A DNA stretch of 64,000 nt from Diplocarpon mali (lineage: Eukaryota > Ascomycota > Leotiomycetes > Helotiales > Drepanopezizaceae). The stretch covers positions 1 to 64,000 of the forward strand of contig JAENRP010000199.1 in NCBI GenBank assembly GCA_024741835.1. The letters run 5' to 3'. The notes beneath the pieces were generated by a model. That model worked only from the letters and a program-made list of their open reading frames with translations, was not told the DNA's origin and did not search any database. Positions 24,344-36,560 of the stretch are shown here, one piece after another (the first letter of the stretch is position 1; each line of letters opens with the position of its first letter). The position numbers were made by a program, and so were the translations under genes.

Positions 24344-25123
24344 CTATGCGGTCTTCTTCCACGTCGAGTAAACACCAATCAGACTACTGACTGTGCCTGC
24401 CAGGCCGACAAATCCATCATCGAACTTTGTCAAGCCCAGCGCCGAGGTGGGGATGGTAAGATCGCAGAGGTCCGAGAGGAGCTGGAGGTTGATGGCCGCT
24501 CGTTCCCTGTCACGCGGTTAGCCAACGTCCCAGCAGCGGCCGCGGGACGCAGAGACGCCGAGGGGCGGAGGGGCGGCGCACTTCTCGATCCGCTTCGCGG
24601 CCACGACGCCCTCGCCGTCGTCTTTGCTGATCCTCTTCTGCTGCTGCCGCAGGTGGAAGAGCGAGTACCCCCCCGACACCGCGCTGAACAGCAGCCCCAG
24701 CATCCAGAACCGGTACGCCTCCCTCGCCAGCCTCTGCGTCGCCGGGCTCTTGCGGATGCCGGCGGCGTCCAGGTACGTGACGGCGTCCAGCGACAGGTAC
24801 CCGGCGTAGCCGAGCTGCCGGCCCACCGAGAGGTACTTGACGACGGGGTCCAGGCTCTTCGAGTCGGCGGCCGTCGCGGCGGCCTTGAAGTGCTCGACGT
24901 TCTTGCCGACGCGCATCAGCTTGCGGGCGAGCCCGAACTGCTTCTTGATCGCGTCGAAGGGCGCGATCTCCCCCGGGCTGCCGTTGGTGCGGAAGAGGTA
25001 CCAGGCGTAGAAGCGGGAGAAGTACTGGATCGTGCGCAGGAGTTTGTCGCGGCCCACCGTCGTCGCGACGAATCTGAGGTAGTGGGCTACCGAGGGGTGG
25101 TAGATGAGGGAGTCGGCGACCAT
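24344..25123 (-). CDS. pex11: Peroxisomal membrane protein Pex11
   Basis: Two exons on the minus strand (25,123-24,582 and 24,506-24,344) encode 234 residues, the usual size for fungal Pex11. The protein begins MVADSLIYHPSVAHYLRF, then GRDKLLRTIQYFSRFYAWY, the amphipathic region used for membrane tubulation, followed by FGLARKLMRVGKNVEHFK. It ends FDDGFVGLAGTVSSLIGVYS plus a short basic tail. The 75-bp intron has donor GTGCGC, branch CTAAC and acceptor GACAG. Pex11 elongates peroxisomes before fission. A longer open frame upstream is ignored because family members start at this methionine. The GUT2 gene follows on the same strand, 868 bp away. Confidence 0.95.
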
Positions 25124-25990
25124 GGTGTTCTTGGGGCCCTGCGGTGGGTTGTCGTCGTCGCCGTGGCTATTTGGTGTATCGCTTGTCGGGGAGACCAGAG
25201 CTGGAGGTGACTTGGGTCCGGAGGAACGAGGATATGGATCGAGGTCGAGAGAGGTGTGAGCTGTCAGCTGTGAGCTGTACGTTGAGAAAGCTGGACTGTG
25301 CCTTTCCTCGTGAAATTCCGGGGGACCGAGGTTAACCTGCTCGGGGGTAGAATATCCCACGTGGAGGGGTGTATGCATCAGATATAGTCACGTGGTTGGC
25401 TTTGTCACCATCCCAGAGATTCTAAAGGACGGCGGCTTTCTCCTCATCCATGTACGGATGTTGGTTATCGTTGTTTGTACATCTCCCCGCGCACGACGGC
25501 TATTTCTGTGCAACCAGATTTTACCACCCCGGAGCGAGCTGCGACACCGCGAAACCCCAAGCATACACAGTAAGTCGGCCGTGACGAGAGTGGACACTGG
25601 ATTACCATCGCTGCAGAGACCGAAGGTTCTCGGAAACAAGGTTGATATACCATCGTAATACCAAGAAGCGCGAAGACCCCGCGTGCCGCAAGGTTTCCGC
25701 GCCTGTCGCGAAGGCGGCCGCTCCCGGAGACCCCTCCGAAAGCGACCGGATTTAGTCGTAAACGCATGCATCCCTATATACACGTACATATATATATGTA
25801 TATATTCACACACATATATATACGTACCTGGATGGATATCCCCTCCCTCCTCCCCACCTAAAGAAAAAAAAAATGGTATAATTACTTCATTCCGTTGTGG
25901 GCCCCGCGTGGACAACACGCGATACCCTCCTCTTCCTTGTCCTTTCCGTCCCGTCTTCTCTTGTTTTGTCTCGCTTAAACGACAGCCTCC
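25124..25990. other. Intergenic region between PEX11 and GUT2
   Basis: Contains the PEX11 promoter side and the GUT2 3' side. A TA/CA-rich simple repeat lies at about 25,785-25,830 and an A-rich tract at 25,860-25,875. No gene seen. Confidence 0.6.
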
Positions 25991-28247
25991 TTACTTCTCC
26001 GAACGGGATCCCCTTTTAAGCCCCGGATTACCGTGATCACTCGCCATCTCGTCATCAGGCTGATCGTGCCGCGAATACATCTTGTACTCGATGCTATCCT
26101 TGAAGCTGAGCTTGCCGTTCTCGACTTGTTTGCGCGTGGCCGTGAGCTTGGATTTTGGGAGGCCCATGGATTCGAGGAATTTCACGGCTAGAGAGGTAGA
26201 ACGATTAGTTTTGACACGTCACAGATTGAATGGTCCATCGGCTTGCTGCCAGATTCCGGGTTAGAAGACGGGGATAGGGGATAACAGGATACGGAGAGAA
26301 GAGATACGTACTGTCGACCCATTCATTCTCTTTCCGCTTCGTGCCCCATTTCAGCTCTTGCGCCATGATGTCAATCACCCTCGGCGCGGCTTCTAGCGCC
26401 GCCTGCGCGTTCAGAAAGGCGAGACGTGTTCTCCGCGCCAGGACGTCGACGGCCGTCTGCGCATACTCATGCCGGACCGCATATCGTACTTCCCCATCGA
26501 TGAACGGGTACAGTGGGCTGATCCGCTCGCCCCTGACCGGGAATCGCCGCTCAGTCGGCGAAGATAACGCGGCGACGGTCCATGCTCGGTCACCGTACGA
26601 CTCGGTGAGGTGTTTCGCGATATCGGTCTCAAGGCCGAAGTGTTGGATCAGGTTGATGAAAAGCGTCTTGGAGAAGCCGTGAGCGCCGACCAGCTTCACC
26701 TGGTGCGTCTGGCACGTGCCGTTCAGGCGGGCACCGTCATCCACCAGTTCGGTGCCGCTGATGTCGGGCGCGTTAACCACGGCTCTCGGTCGTAGCGAGA
26801 AGACTTTAATGGCTTCGTCGACGGCTTCCTCGGCCATCTGCCGGTATGTTGTCCACTTCCCACCTGCACACGTCAAGAGGCCCGAGGGAGATACGTTGAT
26901 GAGGTGGTTGCGCACCAGCGATTCGGTATTCTTCGCGTTGGGGTCTTTCACCAGCGGCCTGATGCCCGACCACGCGGCCAGCACATCCCCTCGTCGCACG
27001 TTGATATCGGGCGCGAGGTAGTGCCGGATCTCGGACAGGATCCAGTCGATTTCCTCTTCTTTCGCGACGGGGTTCTGCGAGATGGATGTCGGCGAGTCGG
27101 TTGTGCCTGCGATGGTGTTGCCCTGCCATGGAAGGAAGAAGATCACGCGGCCGTCGGAGGTTTTGGGGTCAATCAGTCCCATCTTCTGGGGGCTGTAGTA
27201 CCCCGGCAGGATGACATGCACGCCGGCGCTGGGTGCCACGATGTCCTTGACTGTTGCGTCGTCGAATTTCCGGATCCCGTCGGTGAAAGGGCCCGTGGCA
27301 TTGATGATGCCCTTAGCCCGGATGATGAACTCGTCGCCTGCCTGGCCGTCCTTGAGCGGTACCAGGTCTCGAACCTTGGCGCCGCAGAGCTTGCCGTCGG
27401 CGTCTTTTTCCAGGCCCGTCACCTCGACATGGTTGACGACTGTGCTGCCATATAGTGCGGCTGTCATGGCGAGAGAAACATTCATCCGCGAGTCGTTGTG
27501 CGCGCCATCGTAATACACCAGCGCTCCAACCAGATTATCCTTCTTCAACATGGGGAAGGCATCGAGAGCCTTACTCCTCGTCAGGAAATACGAGCTCTCG
27601 ATGCCTTCGCTGCCAGCCAGAAAATCGTAGCACTTCGTCCCGGCCCAGTAATACGGTGCCTTCCACCATTTATCCAGAGGCAGCATGATCGGCAGCCACA
27701 TGGACAGATGAGGCGCGGTATCCAAGAAGTATTTCCGCTCCCGCAGCGCTTCTTTGACCAGCGCGTATTGGTTGTAATCCAGTTCCCAAACCGCCTTCTC
27801 CAGGTAGCGCACGCCTCCGTGCACGAGCTTTGTACTCTTGCTGCTCGTCCCGCTGGAGAAATCGTCTCTCTCGACCACAGCGACCTTCAATCCCCTCGTC
27901 GCCGCATCGAGTGCTATGCCCGCGCCTGTCGCCCCTGCGCCAATGACGAGCAGGTCGTAGACGTCGTCCTCGGTCTGCGACGTGCCGCCGGCGGGAGACT
28001 GTAGTCGAGAACTCGGGCTGCCGCCGCTGCGCTTCAGATCCGCAATCTGCTCCTCGCGCGTCTTGACTTTCGGGAATCGAGGAGGGCGAAGGCCACCTTC
28101 GGCCTCATACCTCGGCGGCGAGACAACCGCGGGATCTGAGCCGGGGATGTTGCGCGGGCGGTAGCTGTAGTAGAGGAGGCCGCCGCCGAGGACGGTGGCT
28201 CCCGTTGTGTAGAGAACGGGTTTGGCGAGGCGCTGGCGGAAGGCCAT
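25991..28247 (-). CDS. gut2: FAD-dependent glycerol-3-phosphate dehydrogenase, mitochondrial
   Basis: Two exons (28,247-26,312 and 26,187-25,991) encode 710 residues. The N-terminus (MAFRQRLAKPVLYTTGAT with a hydrophobic stretch GGGLLYYSY) fits a mitochondrial presequence plus inner-membrane anchor. The FAD-binding fold reads DLLVIGAGATGAGIALDAAT, then VVERDDFSSGTSSKSTKLVH, a hallmark of the GlpD/GUT2 family. The C-terminal DAO domain (LLTCAGGKWTTYRQMAEEAV; AVRHEYAQTAVDVLARRTRL) is complete. The 124-bp intron joins EWVD to TVKFLESMGLPKSKL. The enzyme oxidises glycerol-3-phosphate to dihydroxyacetone phosphate on the outer face of the inner membrane, feeding ubiquinone, and is needed for glycerol use. 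Confidence 0.96.
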
Positions 28248-29519
28248 TTTCGTTAGCTGTTATATAGAAGGCCAGGAATCAATGAAGGTAGATGTTGAAC
28301 CAATTAGCTATTGAGACGAGAGCTGACGACGGGCCGCTTGTGCCGTTGGAGCTTCGGCTTGTGTCAAGAGGCCGTTTCTTTTACCAGGCAATCTGCGCTG
28401 TTCCTGCGCAACGCGAAGAGTAGAGGAGAAAGGAAGACGTCCTGCCACATGATTATCGAAGTAGTCTCCCTGCTTATTATATGCAAAAGGGTCCAACGTC
28501 GGGAAAAGAACGCTTTAGTCTCACATGTGCTTGGCAAAGATGTCCAAGAGTCTCTTCCTTCGATAAATCGGCGTGATATTACATTGACGCCTGTCGGAGA
28601 AACGAAGATGCGCGCCGGCCTCGGTGTATTTCCGCTTTGGGTACTAGCGGCTGAGGACTCGGGGAATCAGATCCCCCGAGGCGGCTCGCAAAGATGAGTT
28701 TACACATCCACGTGGTGGGAGCGAGCAATACTATGGCATGCCATTCCTTGTCGCAGGCCAAACAAACACCACATGAAAGTATATTGCGCTTGGCAAGCGC
28801 ACTCTCCATCAGTGCAGGGGCTCTGATGCGGTGTTTGGCTGGCCTGCGAGAGAATCTGTAGATAAAGAGCCTTCGCAGAGGCGTTTTGGAGGGTGCAGGT
28901 GGAAGGACTTTCGGGGGCTGTGGCAAGGAAAAACAACTCACGATAATCTCCTGATACGAGTATCAACCGCTCCGACTAGACGGTTGGGGCGGTACCCCCA
29001 CGACGGCATAAATTAGATGATCATGATGGACTACTGCTGCTATCTCTTCTCAGCTGATCATCACGATTTCTATTTTATTCTATTATCACTTTCTGTTCAG
29101 CCTCGGTTACTTTGAGTAATTTGTATGCGCTACCCATAAAAACTTAGTCGGAGGATAACCTCAGGACTTTAGACTGAGTCGCAGACAGGTAGAACCGCCC
29201 TCGTGGATGAGTCTGTCTGTTTATGCTTGTGTTGTTTTTCGCTTACCGCGGTAGCAGATGAAACACGCCTCCTACGAACAGACCATAAACAGTACTACCC
29301 GTATATCCTCAAGAACTCCTCCTGACACGCAACTCGTCTGACAAGATGCGAGCGTGAAATCATAGTATGTGAACTTGCAGCATGCTTGTCACTGTATGAG
29401 AATCGGTCAGTATGCTTGAGCACACGAGAAAAAACAAAGTTGCCAAGTCGTTTCACTCCAGGCGTTGTATAGATGCATTCTGTTCCTCTGCGTGTAGACT
29501 GTGCATATACAGTAAGAAC
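28248..29519. other. Intergenic region, GUT2 promoter to reductase 3' end
   Basis: No gene recognised. One copy of the short inverted-repeat family lies at 28,747-28,852. The remainder is AT-richer ordinary intergenic sequence. Confidence 0.6.
28747..28852. repeat. MITE-like inverted-repeat element, copy 1
   Basis: Left arm CTTGTCGCAGGCCAAACAAA continues ACACCACATGA. The right arm, reversed, reads CTCTCGCAGGCCAGCCAAAC. The 106-bp unit matches the consensus shared by seven other copies up to 58.0 kb. Confidence 0.75.
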
Positions 29520-30684
29520 CTATTTCAACTCAGGAGTGTCGGCAAACAAGCTTGACATCATAGTCTCGGGATATCTCGTCCCATGGACTTCAGCGTTCTC
29601 CACCAAGTCCCGAATCTCCTTCACCTCTGCTTTTGTCAGGTCGACGTTCACTGCGCCCAGGTTCTCCTCGAGATACTTGACCTTCTTTGTTCCAGGAATA
29701 GGGATGATATCGTCTCCTTGCGCCATCAGCCAAGCAAGAGTCAGTTGCCCAGCAGTGCACCCCTTCTTCGCAGCCAAGCTCTGAATCCCCTCCACCAATT
29801 GCAGATTCTTCGGAAAGTTTTCCTCGCTGAATCTCGGCGCATGTTTGCGGAAGTCACCCTCCTCGAAATCCGCCGGGGATTTGTAGGCTCCTGTGAGAAG
29901 GCCACGGCCCAAGGGAGAGTAAGCCACGACCGCGACTCCCAGCTCTCTGCATATCTCCAGCAGCTTGACCTGTGGCTGTTCAATATCAATTGCGAAAGGC
30001 GAGTACTCGATCTGCACCGCGTCGATATGATGGACCTTTTCCGCTCTTCTCAAGGTTGCAGAGGACACTTCACTGAGACCAATATACTTGATCTTTCCAG
30101 CCCTACGTCCATGGTCAGGGCGGCACAACCTCGCACGGAACTGAGAAGGACAAACTTTTTCAACTCGACCATCGCCTCAACGGTCTTCTCGATAGGTGTC
30201 TTGGTATCCACACGATGACAGTAGTAGAGGTCGATCGTCTCAACACCAAGTTTCTTCAAGCTCTTCTCGCATGCTTCCTTGCAGTATTCGGGGGATGAGT
30301 CGATACTCATTTTGATTTCTTTACCAGCGCCGGAGATTTTGTTCGCAAACTTCGTGGCGAGAAAGATGTCGCCTCTTTTGCCGGTCTTTGCAAACCTATC
30401 ATGGTTCCATTAATCTCCCGATCCGAGCAGAGTAGATTAGAGATGGAGAGTAAAATACGAAAAATGAATTACCATTTTCCAACAAGCTCTTCGGAATCTC
30501 CGTACATATCTGCAGTGTCCCAAAACCTCCCTTCAAGCTCCCAAGCTCTGTCTAAGACCTTGAATCTCTCTTCATCCGACTGGGGCTTGCCATAGAAAGC
30601 ACTCAAACCCATCAAGCCAAACCCGAGAGCTGGAACGAAGGGCCCATCCTTGCCTAGGTGGCGTGTTGGAATCGTTGGAGACAT
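29520..30684 (-). CDS. Aldo/keto reductase (YakC/AKR13-like)
   Basis: Three exons (30,684-30,473, 30,395-30,156 and 30,102-29,520) encode 344 residues, a normal length for this family. The introns (77 and 53 bp) restore a continuous barrel; the second has branch CTGAC. Catalytic tetrad residues are visible: Asp and Tyr in FWDTADMYGDSEELVGKW, Lys in FLATKF and His in LYYCHRVD. Further barrel motifs are KIKYIGLSEVSSATLRRA, VQIEYSPFAIDIEQP and AYSPLGRGLLTG. The NADPH site is covered by IPIPGTKKVKYLEENL. It is a cytosolic NADPH-dependent carbonyl reductase or oxidase; substrate unknown. The first methionine of MSPTIPTRHLGKDGP is used rather than an upstream one lacking family similarity. Confidence 0.93.
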
Positions 30685-30974
30685 TTTGAAGGAAGTGGAG
30701 TTTGACCCCGGAGGAAGACTGCTGTGCTGGCCTGGTTGTTTATATAACAACGCTCGGGAATGCCAAGACCATACGTCATGAAGAAAACCAAGCTGCTTGA
30801 TGGCTTTGACACGGATTTAAGGCACTTCTCCAACTCTTAGCCACATCTGCCTACCGAAATCTCATCGGAGGTATCCCCGCGGGGACAAAGAAGGCTGGCC
30901 GTCTTACGACTCCCCGCGCTCTTTAAATCCGAAAACTCCCTCCCAGGCTGGCGAGTGATCCATCTTAACTCCGA

Positions 30975-31081
30975 TTTCGTCGCAGGCCAAACACCATATC
31001 AGCGTGTTTCCAAGGGGGCTTGAAGTGCGTTTACAGGATTCCATGTGCTCTCATGTGGTGTTTGTTCGGCCTGCGAAGAAA
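30975..31081. repeat. MITE-like inverted-repeat element, copy 2
   Basis: Left arm TTTCGTCGCAGGCCAAACAC; right arm, reversed, TTTCTTCGCAGGCCGAACAA. The unit is 107 bp long, about 290 bp upstream of the aldo/keto reductase start. Confidence 0.75.
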
Positions 31082-33103
31082 TACTGGTGGCATCTTGGCG
31101 CCCAAGGAAGCTGTCTCGCGGGTACTACGCACAAGGCCAAAAGATCACCCATTCGTAGTCTATGCGTCAGCTCTAGAGGCTCTTTGCAAGGGGTCGGGTA
31201 GAAGGGGTAAATCTAAAGAGCAACAAGGAAGAACTCCCTGCTCTTCATTCTAGGAGTCAAGGAATTCAATACAGAACTAGCATTGAATATACCTGTTCCC
31301 AAAACTCCACGGGAATCAACAGCTCGGGACGACCACTTGAAGATCGAAATTATGCGAGGTTGCAGATAAAACATAGGAGTTAATGACTTGATATAGGACA
31401 TTGAAATTGCTAGAGAGAAGGATAGGCAGTTGTAGAGCAGTGACTCTAGTAGGAGGAGGCTGAACAACCATACTTTGTAGTTTCATCCCAGCAGTATTGC
31501 CAAATGATAGAATCTAAAGGTATAAATTCCAAGTTCTATGAAGCTGCAGGGTTTATATACAGGGTACGATTACATAAGCACAATCCTTGTATATTCTTAC
31601 ACCAAGGATCTGCTATATACAAGTGTAAGATGTGGGCTTGTTCGGCCCTCACGAAGCAAAACACCAATGCATTATTTGCCAGCTCCCACAAGCACCAGGC
31701 AGCGTAAAAGCGTCCAGTCTCATCACACGAGTAGCTATTGTGGTGAGCTAGCTTCCTAGGTACCGAATAGCCTCCAAAGACGCAGTTCCCCGACGCAGAT
31801 ACGTGGAGAGGCAGAGCCATGCCGCCACGATGCCATGCAGCACCATATAAGATCTCCTCTGAGATAGTCAGTAGATATTCTTCGAAGCGGGTTTTCATTT
31901 GCCGACTGGCCTGCTCAAGTGGAAGAGATATCCAGGCCCTCGTCGAAGAGGGACGAGCGATGGCCAACCCGTTCAGAGCCTCGGTCTAGATGCATGGACG
32001 TTGTGGTATCTTCGTAGCATGGCGCGTGTGCCAAATCGCCGAGCTGGAGGTTTGGATTTCAACCGTTGAGAGCCCAAACTTTTTCTTGAGGTCGATTACA
32101 CACATTCCTTGACGTGCCAGCCCGGTGGATGGGGGAAGGGCCTTTCATGGGTCTCTGTCTTACTGACTTGTTGGTTCTTGCGGGTGCGGACGTTGCAGAC
32201 TGGCTCGGGTCAAGCTCAGTGCAATCTCGAGCTATTCTTGTCCGTTGCCAGATGGAATGAAAGCTTGTATACTAGGCCGTAGAAGAGAATACGCTTTTGC
32301 TGCTCCCGGCGCACTGGAACCGTGGGCTGGAGTGGCTCCAGGTAGAGGAGAGTAGTGGCCGGCTCAAGGGCCTCCAACGATCAAAGTGCTCATCCTTTTC
32401 CCCCGAAAGCATCCCCTTCTTTGCACCGAACAAGGACGGCTCTATCCGACGCCCGCGACAGTAAATCGAGTTCTCTGTACGTTCGATACAACCGGGTTCA
32501 ACGTCGAGAAGAAATTGATGCGCTTTCTTGCGGTATTGGTGAGTTTAGAACACCTGCGCGAGACGTGGGAGGGTAGTCTTCATTTGATGCTTGGAGCTGG
32601 CAGAGGCATGTTGGTCTTTTCGGGAGAGATGAGAATAAGAAGAAACCTTGCAGGCGAGAGTGAGTTGTTGGCAGCTCCAAGGACGATATATCCCACAGGC
32701 ATATAATCTAGTGTAGCCTGATGTGTAGCCACCATCTTCCATGGGTTGCGCTGTTTGCCTGATGCGTCGGCCCTGGTGCTCGGTGTGGGACGAGTATGGA
32801 GGGTCCGACTCGGACGCTCTTTTCTCGACGGCAAGGGGTGACGGCGAGTATCGACGCGGGATATATGAATTTCTCTTTATTCTCCGAGCAATAATGCAAA
32901 GGAATAAGTCATCATCGATGCAAGTCTCACGGACGCACTATCTGGATGTTTTGAGACAGACCACTTCGTCTACGAATTGTTCCAAGGATCGCCCCGCCCA
33001 AACAGGCTAATCTACTACTAAGCTGTATTATCCAACATCACCTATCGGATTCTAAAACAGCCCTACATAATCGGGGGAGTTGTCCACTTTCAGATTGGTC
33101 TTT

Positions 33104-33267
33104 TGTTGCGCTACGAGGAGCCTCACGCTCCGAGGACTGGCTTATGTAATGAGCCCCTGATGTGGCCACGGAGCACTCCCATAAAAGGAGCTCAGATATA
33201 CAGTTAGATTAGAATTTTAGTAGCTTCTACCCACCACTAAGAATCAACTTCTATTCTCAGTACGACA
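33104..33267 (+). repeat. Solo LTR, family B, with perfect target duplication
   Basis: 164 bp starting TGTTGCGC and ending CAGTACGACA, so it has the TG...CA ends of an LTR. It is flanked by the identical 5 bp TCTTT at 33,099-33,103 and 33,268-33,272. It is homologous to 13,684-13,855 and, inverted, to 62,044-62,215. No internal retroelement domain lies next to it, so it is a solo LTR left by recombination. Confidence 0.9.
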
Positions 33268-34120
33268 TCTTTTGAGCTGTAGGTCCAGATATGAGCCATC
33301 CTGCTTCACGACACGGCACTATCCAAACAGCCAGCAACTAAGCGACTGCTTTGTTGACTTTGGCTGGGCCCGATGGGCGACAGCCAGGTTGGTCACCATA
33401 CCTGGAACTCAACCCCCCCCCCCCATTAAACTTGTCGAACGGTCAATGGGGCCAATAGTTGAATGATTGATCAGTGGTTACTCGTCTGCATAATCACAGG
33501 AGCCAGCGCTCTACTTACGCATGCAAGGAGACCTTGGCACTTGGAATGACCTCCCTACATGTTCACGTCGGGCAAAATTATATCCATTCACTTCCAACTG
33601 CCCCAAGAGCCCACCCGTCTGGAAATCCTGGTAGGGGTCCTCCTCGGCCGCCCGAGGTGAAAATCCACGCGTGTTGTAAAGACGCTCTCGGCGATCCAAA
33701 GACTCCTGCTGACTCCGGTACGAGACGAGGAAGCGATCGTTTCAACTGACTGCAGAGGGATGCTTATGGAAGGCTACGCTAATTGCCGCAAGAATTAGTC
33801 TCTTAGAAGGATTAGGGTTTGAGGGCGACTTTGTTTGGCAATTCCCACACTGAGTACAACCGCATGCCCTCACACAGCTCGCGAGTTGGCTTCATTGCTT
33901 CGGCGCTGAATCAATACTGCCTACCTACTTACCAAGCAACCAAAAAAATCTACCTGTTGACTCCGGAATCATCTAGTACAGAATTTATCAGAGAGCTATG
34001 ATTAGTATCAAGGTTGTTGGTAAAGCACTTTTATGCAATCCCTGCCTGCTTTTCCACCTCCACAGACTCAGAAATATCACGGCTTAGACAAAGTCACTCA
34101 GCGGTACTCACCAACCAGCC

Positions 34121-35643
34121 TCAAACCCTCTCAAGCCAGGACCTCTTACCCACCCGCTCTGCCCTCCACCGCGCAGCACAGCAAGCTCTCTCTAGTAGAC
34201 TCCATTCCTCCCACGGGATTTCCCCCAACTCAATGGCCAGCAACGGTTTAGTATGCGACCCCAGCAGTACAGATTGCTTGATTTGACCTTGCTCCTCTAC
34301 CGCCAGAGAGCTGACATTCAAATATCTCAATGTCAACGCCATAGCTGTTCTCCGATTATTTACGTTCATGCAAACCGAGTCCAGTCGACGTCGTAGTTTG
34401 CAGAGTGCGATGGCCCTGCGCATGGGCTCGAGCGTGCACGCGTGCACGCACGCCTCTTCCGTGTATGCGTCACTCGATGAGGATGTACGGTACTCGTCTT
34501 GGAATGTGAAGACTGGCCTCAGGAGCATGTCCTCCACATCTCGCATTCTGAGATTCCGGCCCAAACTCAGTTCTTCCAACTGGCAGCAGAGCAATTGGAG
34601 TTGAGCTATGTTGCCGCGTCCCATACTTGACAGGCTCAGGTCGAGTGATCGCAAAGTCCTCGGAGCGTAAGAAATTATGATATCGACTTGCGCCTCGCTC
34701 AGAGGTGCTGGGTCTGCGATGTTCCCAGCCTTCAGCACAACGAGAGAGCTTGTAACAGCGGGGTGCGTGCTGAGAAAGTCCACGAGCCCATCGAGAGCCA
34801 AGCCTCGACATCCCCGGATATCCAAATAGGTCAATCTTGCGGATGATGGGATGGCTGAGAGGGCGTCAGCTGAGATGGAAGCTCTGCTTACATTCAGGAA
34901 TCGCAGTTGGTACATCCGCGGCAGCAGCGACCTGAACATATTCGGGACGTGGAGACTACTAGCTCCTTTCAAATCGGTGAAGTTCAAAGTCGTGAGGTTG
35001 CTGTAGAGGCCGTGGGACAGAGAATCGAAGGCGCCGCGAAGCATCTGAGTATCTTCGCTCAATCTGCTGACGTCCAGTGTCAAAGACTCTAAACTTGGGA
35101 TGCCGAAGACGAGTTCGTGCAGCATTTCCACCTCTTTAACATGGCTAAGCGAGAGCCGAAGATCCCGGAGCTGAGGAAGAAGAGCGAGCTTGTGGTGGGA
35201 AATGGTGCAGTCGCTACAGAGCGATCTCGTGATGTCAAATGTATGAACAAGTGAGGCCAGTCGAGGTTTCTGGTCGAGGATTTGGAAGATTCGCGTGATC
35301 GAGGAGGTCTTGCATGCTAGAACGACCAGACCTCGGTACATGATGTAAATTGCAGTCTCGTGTATTCGCACAGAGACTCGGAGGCATGATAGCAGACTGG
35401 ATGGTCTGTAGAAACCCTCATCTATAACATGTTAGACATGGAGCGTGGAACCGTCAGAGGACACGTACCCGGCAGTGCGTAGGGGCTATTCCAGCCTCTG
35501 CTTGGTACAGGCGCAGCGACGAGAAGCAATATTCGATTCAGCAGTTCTGTAGGGAGGCATTCGAGAGGTGACAAGCCAACAGCGTACGGAGTCTTGCCTT
35601 GGGATCTGGCAACCCAATCCATAAATGAGATGGACGAAGCCAT
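34121..35643 (-). CDS. F-box protein with leucine-rich repeats
   Basis: Two exons (35,643-35,469 and 35,421-34,121) encode about 491 residues. The N-terminus carries an F-box-like motif (LSPLECLPTELLNRILLLVA), which would bind Skp1 of an SCF ubiquitin ligase. The remainder has irregular leucine-rich repeats: LRDLRLSLSHVKEVEML, LTTLNFTDLKGASSL, LRFLNVSRASISADAL, LTYLDIRGCRGLALDGL, LRSLDLSLSSMG and LEELSLGRNLRMRDVEDM. These are typical substrate-binding repeats in fungal F-box proteins. The intron is short (47 bp) with branch CTGAC. Such proteins are numerous and variable in Pezizomycotina; the target is unknown. Confidence 0.85.
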
Positions 35644-35885
35644 ACTGAGCAGAATTGACGAAGAGAAGGGGATGTAGTAAGAGATGATTCGCATGACCGT
35701 GGATAGGTAATATATATGCTGGTAGTATATTCCAAAGGAGAAAAGGCTCACTTCTCATAGCTCAAGCCAGCTCTAGGCATTCAGACTCTCCTTTTGTCAC
35801 GCTGCTTTGAGACAACTTGAAATCCCTCGCCTCGTTGCCGTCACGACATCTTCAGCCAGATGCCACCACGAAGCATTTCAAACGC

Positions 35886-35917
35886 CCAATCACCTCGCCA
35901 GCTATTATAAATCGTGC
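35886..35917 (+). promoter_or_regulatory. CCAAT/TATA module, copy 1
   Basis: CCAATCACC starts a 32-bp unit that ends TATAAATCGTGC. The same start, end and length recur at 35,994-36,025. CCAAT boxes bind the fungal CBC/Hap complex, and TATAAA is a TATA box. The pairing is only about 15 bp apart, tighter than usual. Confidence 0.4.
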
Positions 35918-35993
35918 TTCAATCCCCATCGCCGACACCCTCACACCACAACATCGCCTCCTTTTCCTCTTCCTGAGCGCCAAGGGGATCCGA

Positions 35994-36025
35994 CCAATCA
36001 CCCCCCGCACTTTTATAAATCGTGC
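35994..36025 (+). promoter_or_regulatory. CCAAT/TATA module, copy 2
   Basis: Second 32-bp unit, 108 bp after the first: CCAATCACC at the left and TTTATAAATCGTGC at the right, with a diverged middle. The repeat of both ends at equal spacing suggests a duplicated element. Confidence 0.4.
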
Positions 36026-36560
36026 ACCCGTTTGACTAAATCTCGCATCTCGATCTGGAGCACTCTTGAGTCGTCGTACCGATGCACTGAACACATGACT
36101 CTGGACATTTTTGAGGCCTTTTGCGTGTCTGGAGGAGATGCTAATTTTACGTAATATAGGACCATCTGGATATGCCGGTCATGCGGTGTTTGGTGTATGG
36201 GAGACTGACTGGCAAAGAGCGATGCGAGAAGAGGCAACGTCAATATTCGGCAATTCTACAGAGACGCTTCTCGTCAATTAGTACGACGAGGGACGATAAT
36301 TTTCTTTGCGCCTCCCGTACACCGAGTGCCGCGAAAATCCGAGTCCAGACGTGGTGACATACTTCAAGTGCGATAGAGATGAAGTCCGACGGGAAAGCTG
36401 CGAAGTCGAAAAGACTCGGATTTCCTTGCCGATGCGATCATCTCAACGTCCGTGTTGCAAACGTGAGTGAACTATTCACGGGAACGTACAGATAGGGCTG
36501 GATCATGGGGCTTTTGCCTTCAATACACTCTCAAGACTAAAACATACCGGCGGTGGATAC

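Larger units (their letters stand above)
30685..34120. other. 3.4 kb gene-poor region with mobile-element remnants
   Basis: No intact recognised gene. It holds an inverted-repeat element (30,975-31,081), a clean solo LTR (33,104-33,267), a 10-bp or longer C tract near 33,413, and an unrecognised minus-strand frame at 31,536-31,967 (listed as a finding). Other frames are short. Confidence 0.6.
35644..36560. other. Intergenic region with two promoter-like direct repeats
   Basis: No gene recognised. It carries two 32-bp CCAAT-to-TATAAA modules (separate entries), both in + orientation, with no recognised + strand gene downstream before 36,561. Confidence 0.6.

Noticed and set aside
26270..26295. 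Sequence resembling a homing endonuclease site (GGGATAACAGGAT)
   Set aside because: Imperfect match within the GUT2 intron; chance similarity.
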